The notes under the pieces are model-generated. The model made no database searches, was not told where the DNA came from, and saw nothing but the letters and a program-made list of their open reading frames with translations. The position numbers and the translations under genes were made by a program. DNA of 40,733 bases from an uncultured Chloroflexota bacterium (lineage in GTDB: Bacteria > Chloroflexota > Anaerolineae > Aggregatilineales > Phototrophicaceae): positions 1-40,733 of the forward strand of contig CAIPFY010000381.1 in NCBI GenBank assembly GCA_903864435.1, written 5' to 3'. This document shows, piece after piece, positions 16,001 to 24,005 of the stretch (its first letter is position 1; each line of letters starts with the position of its first letter).

Positions 16001-16738
16001 ATGACACACTACGTTGCTCTCACCTGTTCGGCGCTGGCGCGCAGCGTGTACGCGGTGGCGGCAGATTCACAGCCGATCATCAGCGTGCGCCTGTTCGATC
16101 AGGGGTTGCACAACGTCCCCAAGAATCTGCGGGCGCGGCTACAGGCAGAGATCAACGCGATTCCGGCGGGATCGTGTGATGCGATATTGCTTGCCTACGG
16201 GACATGCGGGCTGGCCACCGTTGGCCTGCAATCGCATTCGATACCGCTGGTCATCCCCCGCGCACACGACTGCATCACGCTATATCTGGGTTCGCGCCAG
16301 CGTTACAGCGAGGAATTTGATGCCGACCCCGGCACGTACTGGTACAGTCAGGATTATCTGGAGCGCAACCCCGATTCGAGCGTGGCGCTGGGCGCTGCCA
16401 GCATCCAGATCAGCGAAGCGGTGTATCAGCAGTATGTGGCGAAATACGGGCAGGAGAACGCCGATTACCTGATGGAGGTGATGGGCGAGTGGGGCAAGCA
16501 CTACAACCGGGCGGTCTATATTGATACCGGTTTGCAGGGGGGCGCGCAGTATGAGCGGATCGCCCGTGAGCAGGCCGAACGGCGCGGCTGGCGATTTGAA
16601 CGGCGCGAAGGGGATCGCCGCCTGCTGCATATGCTCATTAATGGTGAGTGGTCGGAAGACGAGTTCCTCATCGTGCCGCCGCAGCACCGCATTCAGCAGA
16701 TGGCGGACGACCGTTTGATACAGGCCGTGCCGCTGTAG
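16001..16738 (+). CDS. DUF1638 family protein of corrinoid methyltransferase loci
   Basis: A 245-residue soluble protein matching DUF1638. Conserved stretches include ILLAYGTCG (62-70), a PRAHDCITLYLGSR segment (about 87-100) and GTYWYSQDYLERN (about 110-122). DUF1638 genes are frequently found beside corrinoid methyltransferase and RACE genes, but no reaction is established. An acceptor or accessory role in methyl transfer is suggested only by company. Conserved Cys and His in the CG and HDC segments could bind metal. The ATG follows the previous stop by 8 bp with an AGG at proper spacing, so it is in the same operon. Confidence 0.8.
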   Translation: MTHYVALTCSALARSVYAVAADSQPIISVRLFDQGLHNVPKNLRARLQAEINAIPAGSCDAILLAYGTCGLATVGLQSHSIPLVIPRAHDCITLYLGSRQRYSEEFDADPGTYWYSQDYLERNPDSSVALGAASIQISEAVYQQYVAKYGQENADYLMEVMGEWGKHYNRAVYIDTGLQGGAQYERIAREQAERRGWRFERREGDRRLLHMLINGEWSEDEFLIVPPQHRIQQMADDRLIQAVPL

Positions 16739-16741
16739 CGA

Positions 16742-17806
16742 TTAGCGCGAATACCAGCCGTGTTCGCGCACGGTTTCGTAGAGTGCGAGTATATTTTCGA
16801 CGGGCGTTTCCCCCAGTACGTAGTCGTGGCTGGGGCAGGCCACATAACCGCTGCCCGGTTTCATGATCTCCAGAACGCGGCGTGTTTCGGCTGCGGCGGC
16901 CTGTGGCGTGCCGTCAATCAACAACTGCGTATTGATCGCGCCCATCAGCACCAACTGACTGCCGAACGCGGCTTTAAGGCCAGCAGGCTCCATACCCCGG
17001 CAATTAGGCTGTAGCGCCTGAAGCCCGTCCAGACCCGTTTCGATCAGCGCGGGGATGAGGGGGGCGAATCCGCCGCAACAGTGCAGCAGGACTTTGAGGC
17101 GGTAGTCGTGACCCAGATCAATCAGGCGCTTGAGATGGGGGATGAGGAAGCGCCGGAACAACCCTTCACCGAGCAGCGGGCCGGTCTGCGAACCAAAATC
17201 ATTCCCGATGAAAAAGATGTCGATCACATCGGCGGCGGCATCGAAAATGCGCTGGCTGACGGCTGCGTAGTAATCCAGCAGGCGTTCAAACAGCGCGTCT
17301 ACTATCGCGGGCGAATCGTACATGCAGAGCATGAGCGTATCCATGCCCATCAGGTCAATGGCATCGTGCCAGAAGGGCGACCATTCGCCGCCGAGGATGG
17401 CATAGCGGTTATGAAAGGCGCTGGCTTCGGCGCGAATATGCGAAACATCCACCCATTCGGGGTCAGGCCAGTCGTAGTTGTTAATTTCGTCAGCGGTGGT
17501 GGCGTGTTCTAGCGGGTGGCTGATGGGCTGTCCGCCCTCATAGCCGTGCCGTAGGATTTTGAAGGGGGAACGGAAGGTCACGCCGGGGGGCAGGTTGGCG
17601 TAAGGGCTGCGCTCTTGCGGGCCAGCGTAGCGGGTGGTGACGCGCCGGAAATCGTCCCCCACCCACAGCGAAAGGCTTTCGTCATCGGGCAGGTTCAGAT
17701 GTTGAATGGCTTTTTTGCGAAAGGCGGGTGAAGCGCCGAGCCAGACCGGTACGCGGTCTGGCTCTTCAAAGGCGAACGTGGTCAGCACTCTGTCTCTGGA
17801 ATTCAT
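16742..17806 (-). CDS. Uroporphyrinogen decarboxylase-family methyltransferase, MtaA-like
   Basis: A 354-residue TIM barrel of the URO-D/MtaA superfamily. It begins MNSRDRVLTTFAFEEPDRVP, the usual start of this branch. It keeps a zinc motif HxC...C: His242 and Cys244 in LLHCCGG and Cys324 in YVACPSHDY, nearly the same spacing as His237, Cys239 and Cys316 of Methanosarcina MtaA. Such proteins move methyl groups between a corrinoid protein and a thiol or folate rather than decarboxylating porphyrin. It is convergent to the methyl-transfer cluster with 3 bp between stops, and has its own promoter region at 17807-17953. It may be the acceptor-side enzyme. The ATG is preceded by AAGGGG at good spacing. 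Confidence 0.85.
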   Translation of the reverse strand: MNSRDRVLTTFAFEEPDRVPVWLGASPAFRKKAIQHLNLPDDESLSLWVGDDFRRVTTRYAGPQERSPYANLPPGVTFRSPFKILRHGYEGGQPISHPLEHATTADEINNYDWPDPEWVDVSHIRAEASAFHNRYAILGGEWSPFWHDAIDLMGMDTLMLCMYDSPAIVDALFERLLDYYAAVSQRIFDAAADVIDIFFIGNDFGSQTGPLLGEGLFRRFLIPHLKRLIDLGHDYRLKVLLHCCGGFAPLIPALIETGLDGLQALQPNCRGMEPAGLKAAFGSQLVLMGAINTQLLIDGTPQAAAAETRRVLEIMKPGSGYVACPSHDYVLGETPVENILALYETVREHGWYSR

Positions 17807-17953
17807 GTCGCACCCCTTATTGAGGATGACTACAGGTATATCTCGCTTATCTCAATTCAGCAATAGAAGTATCACTGGGGTGGAAAGACAGACCTACCTC
17901 CTGTAAGCGTTTTCGATACAATGAATTCGTGGAGTGATTAAAAAAGGTGCTAT

Positions 17954-19132
17954 ATGACCGAACGCCGAACCGTCTATCTGGATCATTCTGCGAGTACACC
18001 CACCGATCCGCGTGTGGTGGAAACGATGATGCCTTTTTTCACCGAGATATACGGCAACCCATCGTCTGCGCACAGTTTTGGGCGACGGGCTGAGGCGGCG
18101 GTGGAAACGGCGCGGGAAACGGTCGCCCGTTTGTTGAACACGCAACCTTCCGAGATTGTGTTCACCAGCGGGGGTTCCGAAGGTGATAATCTTGCTATAC
18201 GGGGTGCGGCATGGGCGGCACGAAAACAGGGACGCGGCAATCGTATTCTGACGTTACCCGTTGAGCATAGCGCGGTGGGCAAGACCATCGCTCAACTGGC
18301 CGATATTATGGGGTTTGAGCAGACGGTGGTGCCGGTTAATTCCTACGGGATCGTGGATGAGGACGTGTTTCGTCGCGCCTGTGTTCCCGGTGTCGTGCTG
18401 GCGAGCGTTATGGCAGCCAATAACGAGGTTGGTAGCGTACAACCGCTTCGCCCCCTTGCGGATATGGTTCATGCGGGCGAGGCTTGGTTGCACACCGATG
18501 CGGTTCAAGCGGCGGGGCAGATTCCACTGGATGTTCGGGCGCTGGATGTTGATCTCCTGAGCTTGTCGGCACACAAGTTTTACGGGCCAAAAGGGGTTGG
18601 CGCTCTGTATATCCGTAAGGGGATTGACCTGATACCCAACCAGAGTGGCGGCAGTCATGAGGATGGACGCAGGGCCGGTACGCACAATACGGCTTTTATC
18701 GTTGGGCTGGCAAAGGCGCTGGAATTGGCTCATGATGAGATGGATGAGCATGTCCGGCATTTTCAGATGATGCGTGATCTACTCATTGATGCGGTGCTGG
18801 CGCGGATTCCCGGCACCGAATTGACCGGGCATCCTACGCAACGACTGCCTGCTCACGCCAGCTTTGTGATTGATGGTGTGGACAGCAGCACGCTTGTGAT
18901 GCACCTTGATGTGCGCGGGATCGCGGTCAGCGGCGGTTCAGCTTGCAAGACGGGGAATCCAGAACCTTCTGCGGTGCTACTAGCGATGGGATTGTCGCCC
19001 AAAAAAGCGATGGGCAGCTTACGCTTGAGCGTGGGGCGGCAAACCACTGAAGCTGATATTGATTACGTGGTGGATACTTTATTGGATGTGGTTGAGAAGT
19101 TGAGGAACCTGAACAGCGAATGGATAAGGTGA
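17954..19132 (+). CDS. Cysteine desulfurase, NifS/IscS family
   Basis: PLP enzyme of 392 residues that takes sulfur from cysteine as a persulfide. Visible are the N-terminal YLDHSASTP, the PLP-stacking His in VEHSAV (about 105), the PLP lysine Lys208 in SAHKFYGPKG, and the catalytic Cys331 in a mobile loop (SGGSACKTGNPEPS), whose context is of the shorter NifS/YrvO group. The ATG has AAGG 7 bases upstream. Its last 13 bp overlap mnmA, so it most likely supplies sulfur for tRNA thiolation as YrvO does for MnmA in Bacillus; Fe-S assembly is the alternative role. Confidence 0.93.
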   Translation: MTERRTVYLDHSASTPTDPRVVETMMPFFTEIYGNPSSAHSFGRRAEAAVETARETVARLLNTQPSEIVFTSGGSEGDNLAIRGAAWAARKQGRGNRILTLPVEHSAVGKTIAQLADIMGFEQTVVPVNSYGIVDEDVFRRACVPGVVLASVMAANNEVGSVQPLRPLADMVHAGEAWLHTDAVQAAGQIPLDVRALDVDLLSLSAHKFYGPKGVGALYIRKGIDLIPNQSGGSHEDGRRAGTHNTAFIVGLAKALELAHDEMDEHVRHFQMMRDLLIDAVLARIPGTELTGHPTQRLPAHASFVIDGVDSSTLVMHLDVRGIAVSGGSACKTGNPEPSAVLLAMGLSPKKAMGSLRLSVGRQTTEADIDYVVDTLLDVVEKLRNLNSEWIR

Positions 19133-20226
19133 GCAGTCCTAAGAATACACGGGTGGTTGTGGCGATGAGTGGCGGTGTGGACAGTTCGGTGGCCGCCGCG
19201 CTACTGGTCGAACAGGGATATGATGTGGTCGGCATGATGATGCGGCTGTGGTCGGAAGAAACCGTAGTCGGCGGGGCGCATAATCGCTGCTGTACACCGG
19301 ATCAGATGGCGGATGCGCGGCGAATTGCCGCCAAACTGGGCATCCCATTCTATGTGCTGGATACGAAGGAAGTTTTTCGCAACACGATTGTGGAGTTCTT
19401 TATTGACCAGCATCGGCAGGGGGTGACGCCAAATCCCTGCTTAGAGTGCAACCGGCATATCCGTTTCAATTTTCTACTCAAGAATGCGCTGGCTCTGGAG
19501 GCGGATTATCTGGCGACCGGGCACTATGCGCGTGTGGAGCATCATCCAGATGGGACGCATCTGCTCCGAACGGGTGTGGATGACCACAAAGACCAGAGTT
19601 ATGTGTTAAGCGTGCTGGGGCAGGAACAACTCGGTCATGCGCTGTTTCCGGTAGGCGAATTTGCCAAGACCGAAGTGCGACAGATTGCGGCGCGTTTTGG
19701 ACTGCCGACCGCCAGTAAAAAGGATAGCCAAGACCTGTGCTTCATTGGAGACAATAACTACAGGCGCTTTCTTTCGGACTATGCGCCGGGTGTGATGCAG
19801 CCGGGGCCGATTGTGCGACAGGATGGCCGCGTGATCGGCGAACATGGGGGATTGGTGAACTACACCATCGGGCAGCGTAAAAGGTTGGGCGTACACAGCC
19901 TAGAGGCGCTTTATGTGCTTGATTTGAATGTCGCGCAAAACAGCCTTGTGGTGGGGACAGTCGAAGAACTGGGACAATCGTCACTGACTGCGAAGCGCGT
20001 GAACTGGGTCAGCGGGCAAGCACCCACAGCGCCTTTCAAAGCGTTACTCAAAATCCGTTATAAAGGCTCTTTTGTGCCTGCGCAGATTGATCCGCTGCCG
20101 GATGGTCGGTTTGTGGCGCGATTTGATGCGCCGCTGCGGGATATTACGCCGGGGCAGGGCGCTGTGATCTATGCGGGTGATGTGGTTCTGGGGGGCGGCA
20201 TTATTGAGCGCCCAACGGTGAGCTAA
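19120..20226 (+). CDS. mnmA: tRNA-specific 2-thiouridylase MnmA
   Basis: A 368-residue enzyme that makes 2-thiouridine at the wobble position of tRNA for Lys, Glu and Gln. The PP-loop SGGVDSS (17-23) activates the uridine by adenylation. Cys107 in TPNPCLECNRHIRF and Cys207 in SQDLCFIG are the catalytic pair, and ATGHYAR and KDQSYVL are family signatures. The C-terminal beta domain (about 265-365) binds tRNA. The start lies inside the cysteine desulfurase gene (13-bp overlap), so the two are coupled and probably work as a sulfur relay. The stop overlaps the convergent prepilin peptidase gene by 4 bp. Confidence 0.96.
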   Translation: MDKVSSPKNTRVVVAMSGGVDSSVAAALLVEQGYDVVGMMMRLWSEETVVGGAHNRCCTPDQMADARRIAAKLGIPFYVLDTKEVFRNTIVEFFIDQHRQGVTPNPCLECNRHIRFNFLLKNALALEADYLATGHYARVEHHPDGTHLLRTGVDDHKDQSYVLSVLGQEQLGHALFPVGEFAKTEVRQIAARFGLPTASKKDSQDLCFIGDNNYRRFLSDYAPGVMQPGPIVRQDGRVIGEHGGLVNYTIGQRKRLGVHSLEALYVLDLNVAQNSLVVGTVEELGQSSLTAKRVNWVSGQAPTAPFKALLKIRYKGSFVPAQIDPLPDGRFVARFDAPLRDITPGQGAVIYAGDVVLGGGIIERPTVS

Positions 20227-21041
20227 TAGCCAATGAGCAGGTAGCGCATCTGCGATCCAAAAAAGAGCATCAAGAACGTGCCTAACACGATATACGGCCC
20301 GTAGGGTAGGGCGGTGAACGGGCTGTAGCCGTCTGCGCTCAGTCGGCGGCTGATGAGATAAATTACTGCGCCTGCTGCGCCCGCGAACACGGTGATAAAC
20401 ATAGCGAAGATGAGCGCCCCGGGCCCAAGAATCAGGCCGCTGAAGGTCGCCAGCATTACGTCCCCGAAGCCGAAGGCTACGGTGTTGATATTGCGTCCCT
20501 GTTGATTGGCAACATAGACGTACAGGATGCCGCCCAGATACAGAATATAGTACACCCCGAATCCCACAGCTCCTGCGATGAGGGCAGCGGTGAGGTTCGG
20601 TTCGCGTTGTGCGGGCGTGATGATTGCATCGAGAACGGCCACGACATAAGCGGGAATCATGACCGAGAACAGAATTAATTTGTGTTCGATGTCAACGACA
20701 GTGACCAGAACCATGATGATGATGTCTATCAACCAGAATATGAGCTGGGTGTCGCTGACATCCGTGCGTGCATTTTTCACAAGTAATGCGATGAGCATGC
20801 CGGCGACGGTTGCCACTTCTGCCACCGGATAGCGCCACGATAATGCAGCACCTTCTGGAGAAGCTCGCTTACCTGTTACGAAGGCGAGGATGCCCAACCA
20901 TGCGATGAGTGGACGGCGCGCGCCATCGGCATAGCGGGGGGTGGTGGGACGGCGGTAATGCGGCAGATCATCCGCCAACACGTTGATGATAGCGCCCGCA
21001 AACAGGCCAATGATGATGATAATGAGGATCGTGAGGAGCAT
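20223..21041 (-). CDS. Prepilin peptidase (A24 aspartic protease) lacking the zinc cysteines
   Basis: Polytopic membrane protein of 272 residues with about eight segments. Both catalytic aspartates of type IV prepilin peptidases are present: Asp117 in VVDIEHKLI and Asp194 in GFGDVML (the GxGD motif). The N-terminal part follows PilD as far as a SWRYPVAE segment (68-75). The preceding loop, where PilD-type enzymes carry the CxxC zinc motif needed for N-methylation, reads GKRASPEGAAL and has no Cys. The protease should be active and the methyltransferase step lost or independent of zinc. The ATG has GAGG 8 bases upstream. No pilin or secretion gene lies nearby. Confidence 0.85.
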   Translation of the reverse strand: MLLTILIIIIIGLFAGAIINVLADDLPHYRRPTTPRYADGARRPLIAWLGILAFVTGKRASPEGAALSWRYPVAEVATVAGMLIALLVKNARTDVSDTQLIFWLIDIIIMVLVTVVDIEHKLILFSVMIPAYVVAVLDAIITPAQREPNLTAALIAGAVGFGVYYILYLGGILYVYVANQQGRNINTVAFGFGDVMLATFSGLILGPGALIFAMFITVFAGAAGAVIYLISRRLSADGYSPFTALPYGPYIVLGTFLMLFFGSQMRYLLIGY

Positions 21042-21052
21042 AGGGGTTTCCT

Positions 21053-21616
21053 CTAGGGTAGCGGTGTGACAATGACCGGTGCGGGCGGAAGAAGTGACAG
21101 CGAAAGCACAATCAGGAATACGAACGCGATCAGGGCGGTCAGCAGCACAGCGGTTTTTTGCGCCTGCGAGAATGAAGGCGGAGGCGGTGGCGCGTGAAAC
21201 CCGATGTGCAGCGGCATCCGTTTCACCTCACCCGGACGTATTTGCCATGCAGCCAACTCAGGTTCCGGCTTGCGGAAACCAACGATCACATACGGGATGT
21301 CTGGGTAGGTGATCTGCCGAATATCCTCTTGCGAGGGGATGGGGTCACTGGTCGGATGGGAATGGTAAAAGGCTAGTAGCGTTTGGCCTTTGTTCTGTGT
21401 TTGGAATAGCGCCTGCGTAAAGGCTTGATCGTCGAGGCGGTAGAAGTGCGCGGGATCAGCGGCGATGTTGCGGATGCTGATGACTTCCTCTACCTGTTCG
21501 TTTTTTCCAACCAAGATTCCACAGGCTTCCTGCGGGCGCTCCTGATTGGCAGCGGCGATTAAGGCCACTGCCTGCTCATAGGTCATCCACAGGGGTGACA
21601 TTCTGCTATGCCCCAT
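21053..21616 (-). CDS. Membrane-anchored JAMM/MPN metallopeptidase (M67 family)
   Basis: A 187-residue protein with an intact JAMM zinc site: Glu30 in QEACGIL, then His85, His87, Ser95 and Asp98 in HSHPTSDPIPSQED. After a Pro-rich linker a single C-terminal membrane segment (about 158-178) anchors it with the catalytic domain on the cytoplasmic side. Bacterial JAMM proteins of this size remove ubiquitin-like sulfur-carrier tails or cleave small peptides. The gene overlaps the preceding one by 11 bp if the first ATG is used; ATG 21601 or 21586 are alternatives, all with weak ribosome-binding sites. Proximity to a cysteine desulfurase and MnmA hints at sulfur-carrier processing, without a ubiquitin-like gene in sight. 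Confidence 0.85.
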   Translation of the reverse strand: MGHSRMSPLWMTYEQAVALIAAANQERPQEACGILVGKNEQVEEVISIRNIAADPAHFYRLDDQAFTQALFQTQNKGQTLLAFYHSHPTSDPIPSQEDIRQITYPDIPYVIVGFRKPEPELAAWQIRPGEVKRMPLHIGFHAPPPPPSFSQAQKTAVLLTALIAFVFLIVLSLSLLPPAPVIVTPLP

Positions 21617-21974
21617 CTTGATCTGCTGCGGGGATCAGGAAACTTTCAATGCGGCGATCCTGTGGCGGATTTCGTGTTTCATAGAACAGGTCAGCCGTCA
21701 GCGTATATACTCCAGCGGGGTCGGGGACTCCCCGGATATGGAGTGTGAATTCCATGTCATGGTGCATGGTTTCGATGATATTGAGTTCGCTCACGACGCG
21801 ATCGTTTTCGTCATGGGCGATGAGCAGCAAATTGGGACGTTCCAAAAACGGGGTCACACGGATATGCGCATAGACGCGGAAACGATCTGGAAAAGGGATG
21901 ATTTCCAGTTCTTCTATGTGAACATCTTGCCGTTGTTTCGGAACTTCAGAAGTCGGAAATATGGGAATATCCAT
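21606..21974 (-). CDS. Hypothetical protein, 122 aa, predicted beta-sandwich
   Basis: I do not recognise this family. The sequence alternates hydrophobic and polar residues (RFRVYAHIRVTPFLERPNL, MEFTLHIRGVPDPAGVYTLT) as in an Ig-like or C2-like beta-sandwich. There is no signal peptide or membrane segment. It overlaps the JAMM peptidase gene by 11 bp, so the two are co-translated and may act together, for instance as substrate-binding partner and peptidase. The ATG at 21974 has only a weak GAG upstream. Confidence 0.7.
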   Translation of the reverse strand: MDIPIFPTSEVPKQRQDVHIEELEIIPFPDRFRVYAHIRVTPFLERPNLLLIAHDENDRVVSELNIIETMHHDMEFTLHIRGVPDPAGVYTLTADLFYETRNPPQDRRIESFLIPAADQDGA

Positions 21975-22004
21975 GCGTGAATCTCGACATTGACTAGACT
22001 GACA

Positions 22005-22436
22005 TTAGCAACTTGATTGTAATTGTTTCAGCGTGGCGAGAGCAATCTCGATATGATGCGCCGGAATGAGCAGGTGATCGCGGCTGTATGCGCCGAGCGG
22101 GATCACCGATATTCCCGCTTGAGCCAGCGCGGGGGTGAGTGCCGCCATGAAGCCGACCAATGCCGAATCGAGAACGACATCTACTGTAAGTAAGCGGTAA
22201 GGGTGATCGCTGGGGACGGCATTCTTGAGCCGCCCTGCGAAATGCTCATAGGCTTCGACAGAGATGATGAGGCTGACTTCATCTTTGTCAACCAAGAGCG
22301 CACAGAAAGGTTCACCGATTTCAGCCACAACTCCGGCGGCGGCCATCACCGCCCCACGCGGCAGTTGAAGTAACTGATAATCTATGCCATCGGTATAAAA
22401 CTGAGCCGCACGTAAGGCTTGCTGGACGGTTTGCAA
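22005..22436 (-). CDS. ACT-domain protein, small-molecule sensor
   Basis: A protein of about 143 residues. The C-terminal half (about 70-140) resembles ACT_7-type domains: YRLLTVDVVLDSALVGFMAA, then LAQAGISVIPLGAYSRDHLL, which form the beta-alpha-beta pattern that binds amino acids. The frame is open to 22565, but the upstream part overlaps the neighbouring gene and looks non-coding. I chose TTG at 22436, just behind that gene's stop, with GAGAAG about 5 bases upstream. Co-transcription with the ParB/SerK-like gene suggests a joint role in amino acid sensing or metabolism, as a guess. Confidence 0.75.
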   Translation of the reverse strand: MQTVQQALRAAQFYTDGIDYQLLQLPRGAVMAAAGVVAEIGEPFCALLVDKDEVSLIISVEAYEHFAGRLKNAVPSDHPYRLLTVDVVLDSALVGFMAALTPALAQAGISVIPLGAYSRDHLLIPAHHIEIALATLKQLQSSC

Positions 22437-22452
22437 GTTGTCTTCTCGCTTT

Positions 22453-23277
22453 TTATTCGTCAAACTGGTAAGTGGCTTCGGCGTAATACCGAATTTGCCG
22501 CCGGGAAAGTTTCTCTTGCATCCATGTTTGCAAGACTCTATTCTTGGTTTCAAGCGTCTCGTCAACCGCCTGTAAGCGATTCAAAGGATAGTTGATTCGC
22601 AATGCACGCCCGTGAATGATATGGCGGCTGATTCCCGGCGGGAGAAAGGCGAGATGATGCGCTGCCGCGATAATATCGTTCGGTTCGTACTGCGGGAAAA
22701 TCACCATCGCCAACGCATCGGGGTGAAGGCGCCAGATGTCTTCCGGCTCATGAAGGGTGGTGCGCTGGAGTGTGGCGTTTTGCTGATAGGTGCGGACGAT
22801 TTCGCGCAGGGCTGCATTTCGCTCGTGTGTGTTCTGGACGGGGACGCGCAAGGCAACCACCCGTTCATCGCGGAACAAGAGATGCGCGATGGAGTCTCGA
22901 TGCTGCCCTTCCAGTATTTCGAGAGAATTGATCTGGCGCAGGTGAGACATTAGGCTGTCCTCGTCCCAGTTGCAGATGAGGTGCCGCCATGTGTCTAAAT
23001 GCACGTAGCCACTCTCGTAAGGGGCGACTTGAACGAGAATATGCGGGTAGGCGAGGTGAGAAAAGGCGTAGTAGCGATTAGCTCCATCCAGCACAACAAA
23101 CTTGCTACCATCACCCATTGGCGCAACAACAGGTGGATTGATGACGACAGTTTCCTGTGTCAGCCGCGCAATTAAAGGCTGCGCACGTTGAGAGTCGTGT
23201 TCCTCATGTGGATGTAGGGATTGGGTGAGTACGATGCGCAGATCAGGCGGTGGCGCGTCAGTATGAGCCGGAGTCAT
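22453..23277 (-). CDS. ParB/Srx-fold protein, possibly SerK-like serine kinase
   Basis: A protein of about 274 residues. The N-terminal ParB-like domain has LHPHEEHDSQRAQPLIARL (about 21-39), NPPVV and VVLDGANRYYAF (about 61-72). The spacing of HEE and DGxxR matches free-serine kinases SerK/SbnI better than partition ParB proteins, since no HTH DNA-binding domain follows. The C-terminal part is helical and unfamiliar. The ATG at 23277 is preferred, with AAGG 7 bases upstream; ATG 23283 is too close to it. With an ACT protein next door, a role in serine or amino acid phosphorylation is plausible but not shown. Confidence 0.7.
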   Translation of the reverse strand: MTPAHTDAPPPDLRIVLTQSLHPHEEHDSQRAQPLIARLTQETVVINPPVVAPMGDGSKFVVLDGANRYYAFSHLAYPHILVQVAPYESGYVHLDTWRHLICNWDEDSLMSHLRQINSLEILEGQHRDSIAHLLFRDERVVALRVPVQNTHERNAALREIVRTYQQNATLQRTTLHEPEDIWRLHPDALAMVIFPQYEPNDIIAAAHHLAFLPPGISRHIIHGRALRINYPLNRLQAVDETLETKNRVLQTWMQEKLSRRQIRYYAEATYQFDE

Positions 23278-23398
23278 TATCATGCCTTATGAGTATGTGT
23301 GAGCCTGCGCGTAGATTAGCACGAACTGTAGCTCAGTACAATTGTCACGGATAGATTTTTTGCATCTGAATCGGAAGTGGAACAGCGAGGGGGCGCGA

Positions 23399-23914
23399 AT
23401 GGGTGCAGTAGAACAAGGCGCAAGTGCCACAGAAGGGCGCTGGCTTACGATACCCCGCACGTTATGTTTTGTGCAGAACGGGGATGATGTGTTGCTGATG
23501 AAACGGGCAGCCCATAAGCGCGTGTTTCCCAATCGGTACAACGGGGTGGGGGGGCATGTTGAACGGGACGAAGACCCGCCGACCAGTGTTCGGCGTGAGA
23601 TTCTCGAAGAAACCGGGCTGGTGGTGCGCGATTTGCGACTGCGGGCGATATACCATGTGGATGCGGGCGCAGACACAGGCATTGTGGTCTATGCGTTTAC
23701 TGCGTATTCGGACAACCGGAATGTGGTCGCTAACGATGAGGGTAGCCTTCACTGGATTCCCCGGCAGCAGCTAGGGGAATATGATCTTGTAGACGACTTG
23801 CCTATTTTGCTCCCGCGTATGCTGGCGATGCCAACCGGCGTGCCGCCGCTGTTTGTCCACATGTCTTATGATGAGCGCGATCATCCAGTCATTCAGATCA
23901 CACAGGCGGAATGA
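23399..23914 (+). CDS. Nudix hydrolase
   Basis: A 171-residue pyrophosphohydrolase with a perfect Nudix box at residues 52-74: G, five residues, E, seven residues, then REILEETGL. A protein with this motif cleaves a nucleoside diphosphate linked to another group, using Mg. The domain covers about residues 15-150. The opening segment (TLCFVQNGDDVLLMKRAAHK) resembles MutT/8-oxo-dGTPase-like members, but substrate cannot be assigned. ATG 23399 has GAGGGGG 5 bases upstream; an in-frame TTG at 23342 is open but unsupported. The gene is divergent from the ParB-like gene and transcribed from the 115 bp gap. Confidence 0.92.
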   Translation: MGAVEQGASATEGRWLTIPRTLCFVQNGDDVLLMKRAAHKRVFPNRYNGVGGHVERDEDPPTSVRREILEETGLVVRDLRLRAIYHVDAGADTGIVVYAFTAYSDNRNVVANDEGSLHWIPRQQLGEYDLVDDLPILLPRMLAMPTGVPPLFVHMSYDERDHPVIQITQAE

Positions 23915-24005
23915 TGGGTAGGAAATGGGGTCGGTTGATCGCTTATCGAACTTTTGACGAAGGCGGTATACTCTTGAGGGATTTGGGCTTTCTATAGGAT
24001 TCGCA

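Noticed and set aside
17831-17844. Possible third operator, GGTATATCTC, upstream of the URO-D family gene
   Set aside because: Only GGTATA is shared with the GGTATAGAC core, which is too short to separate from chance.
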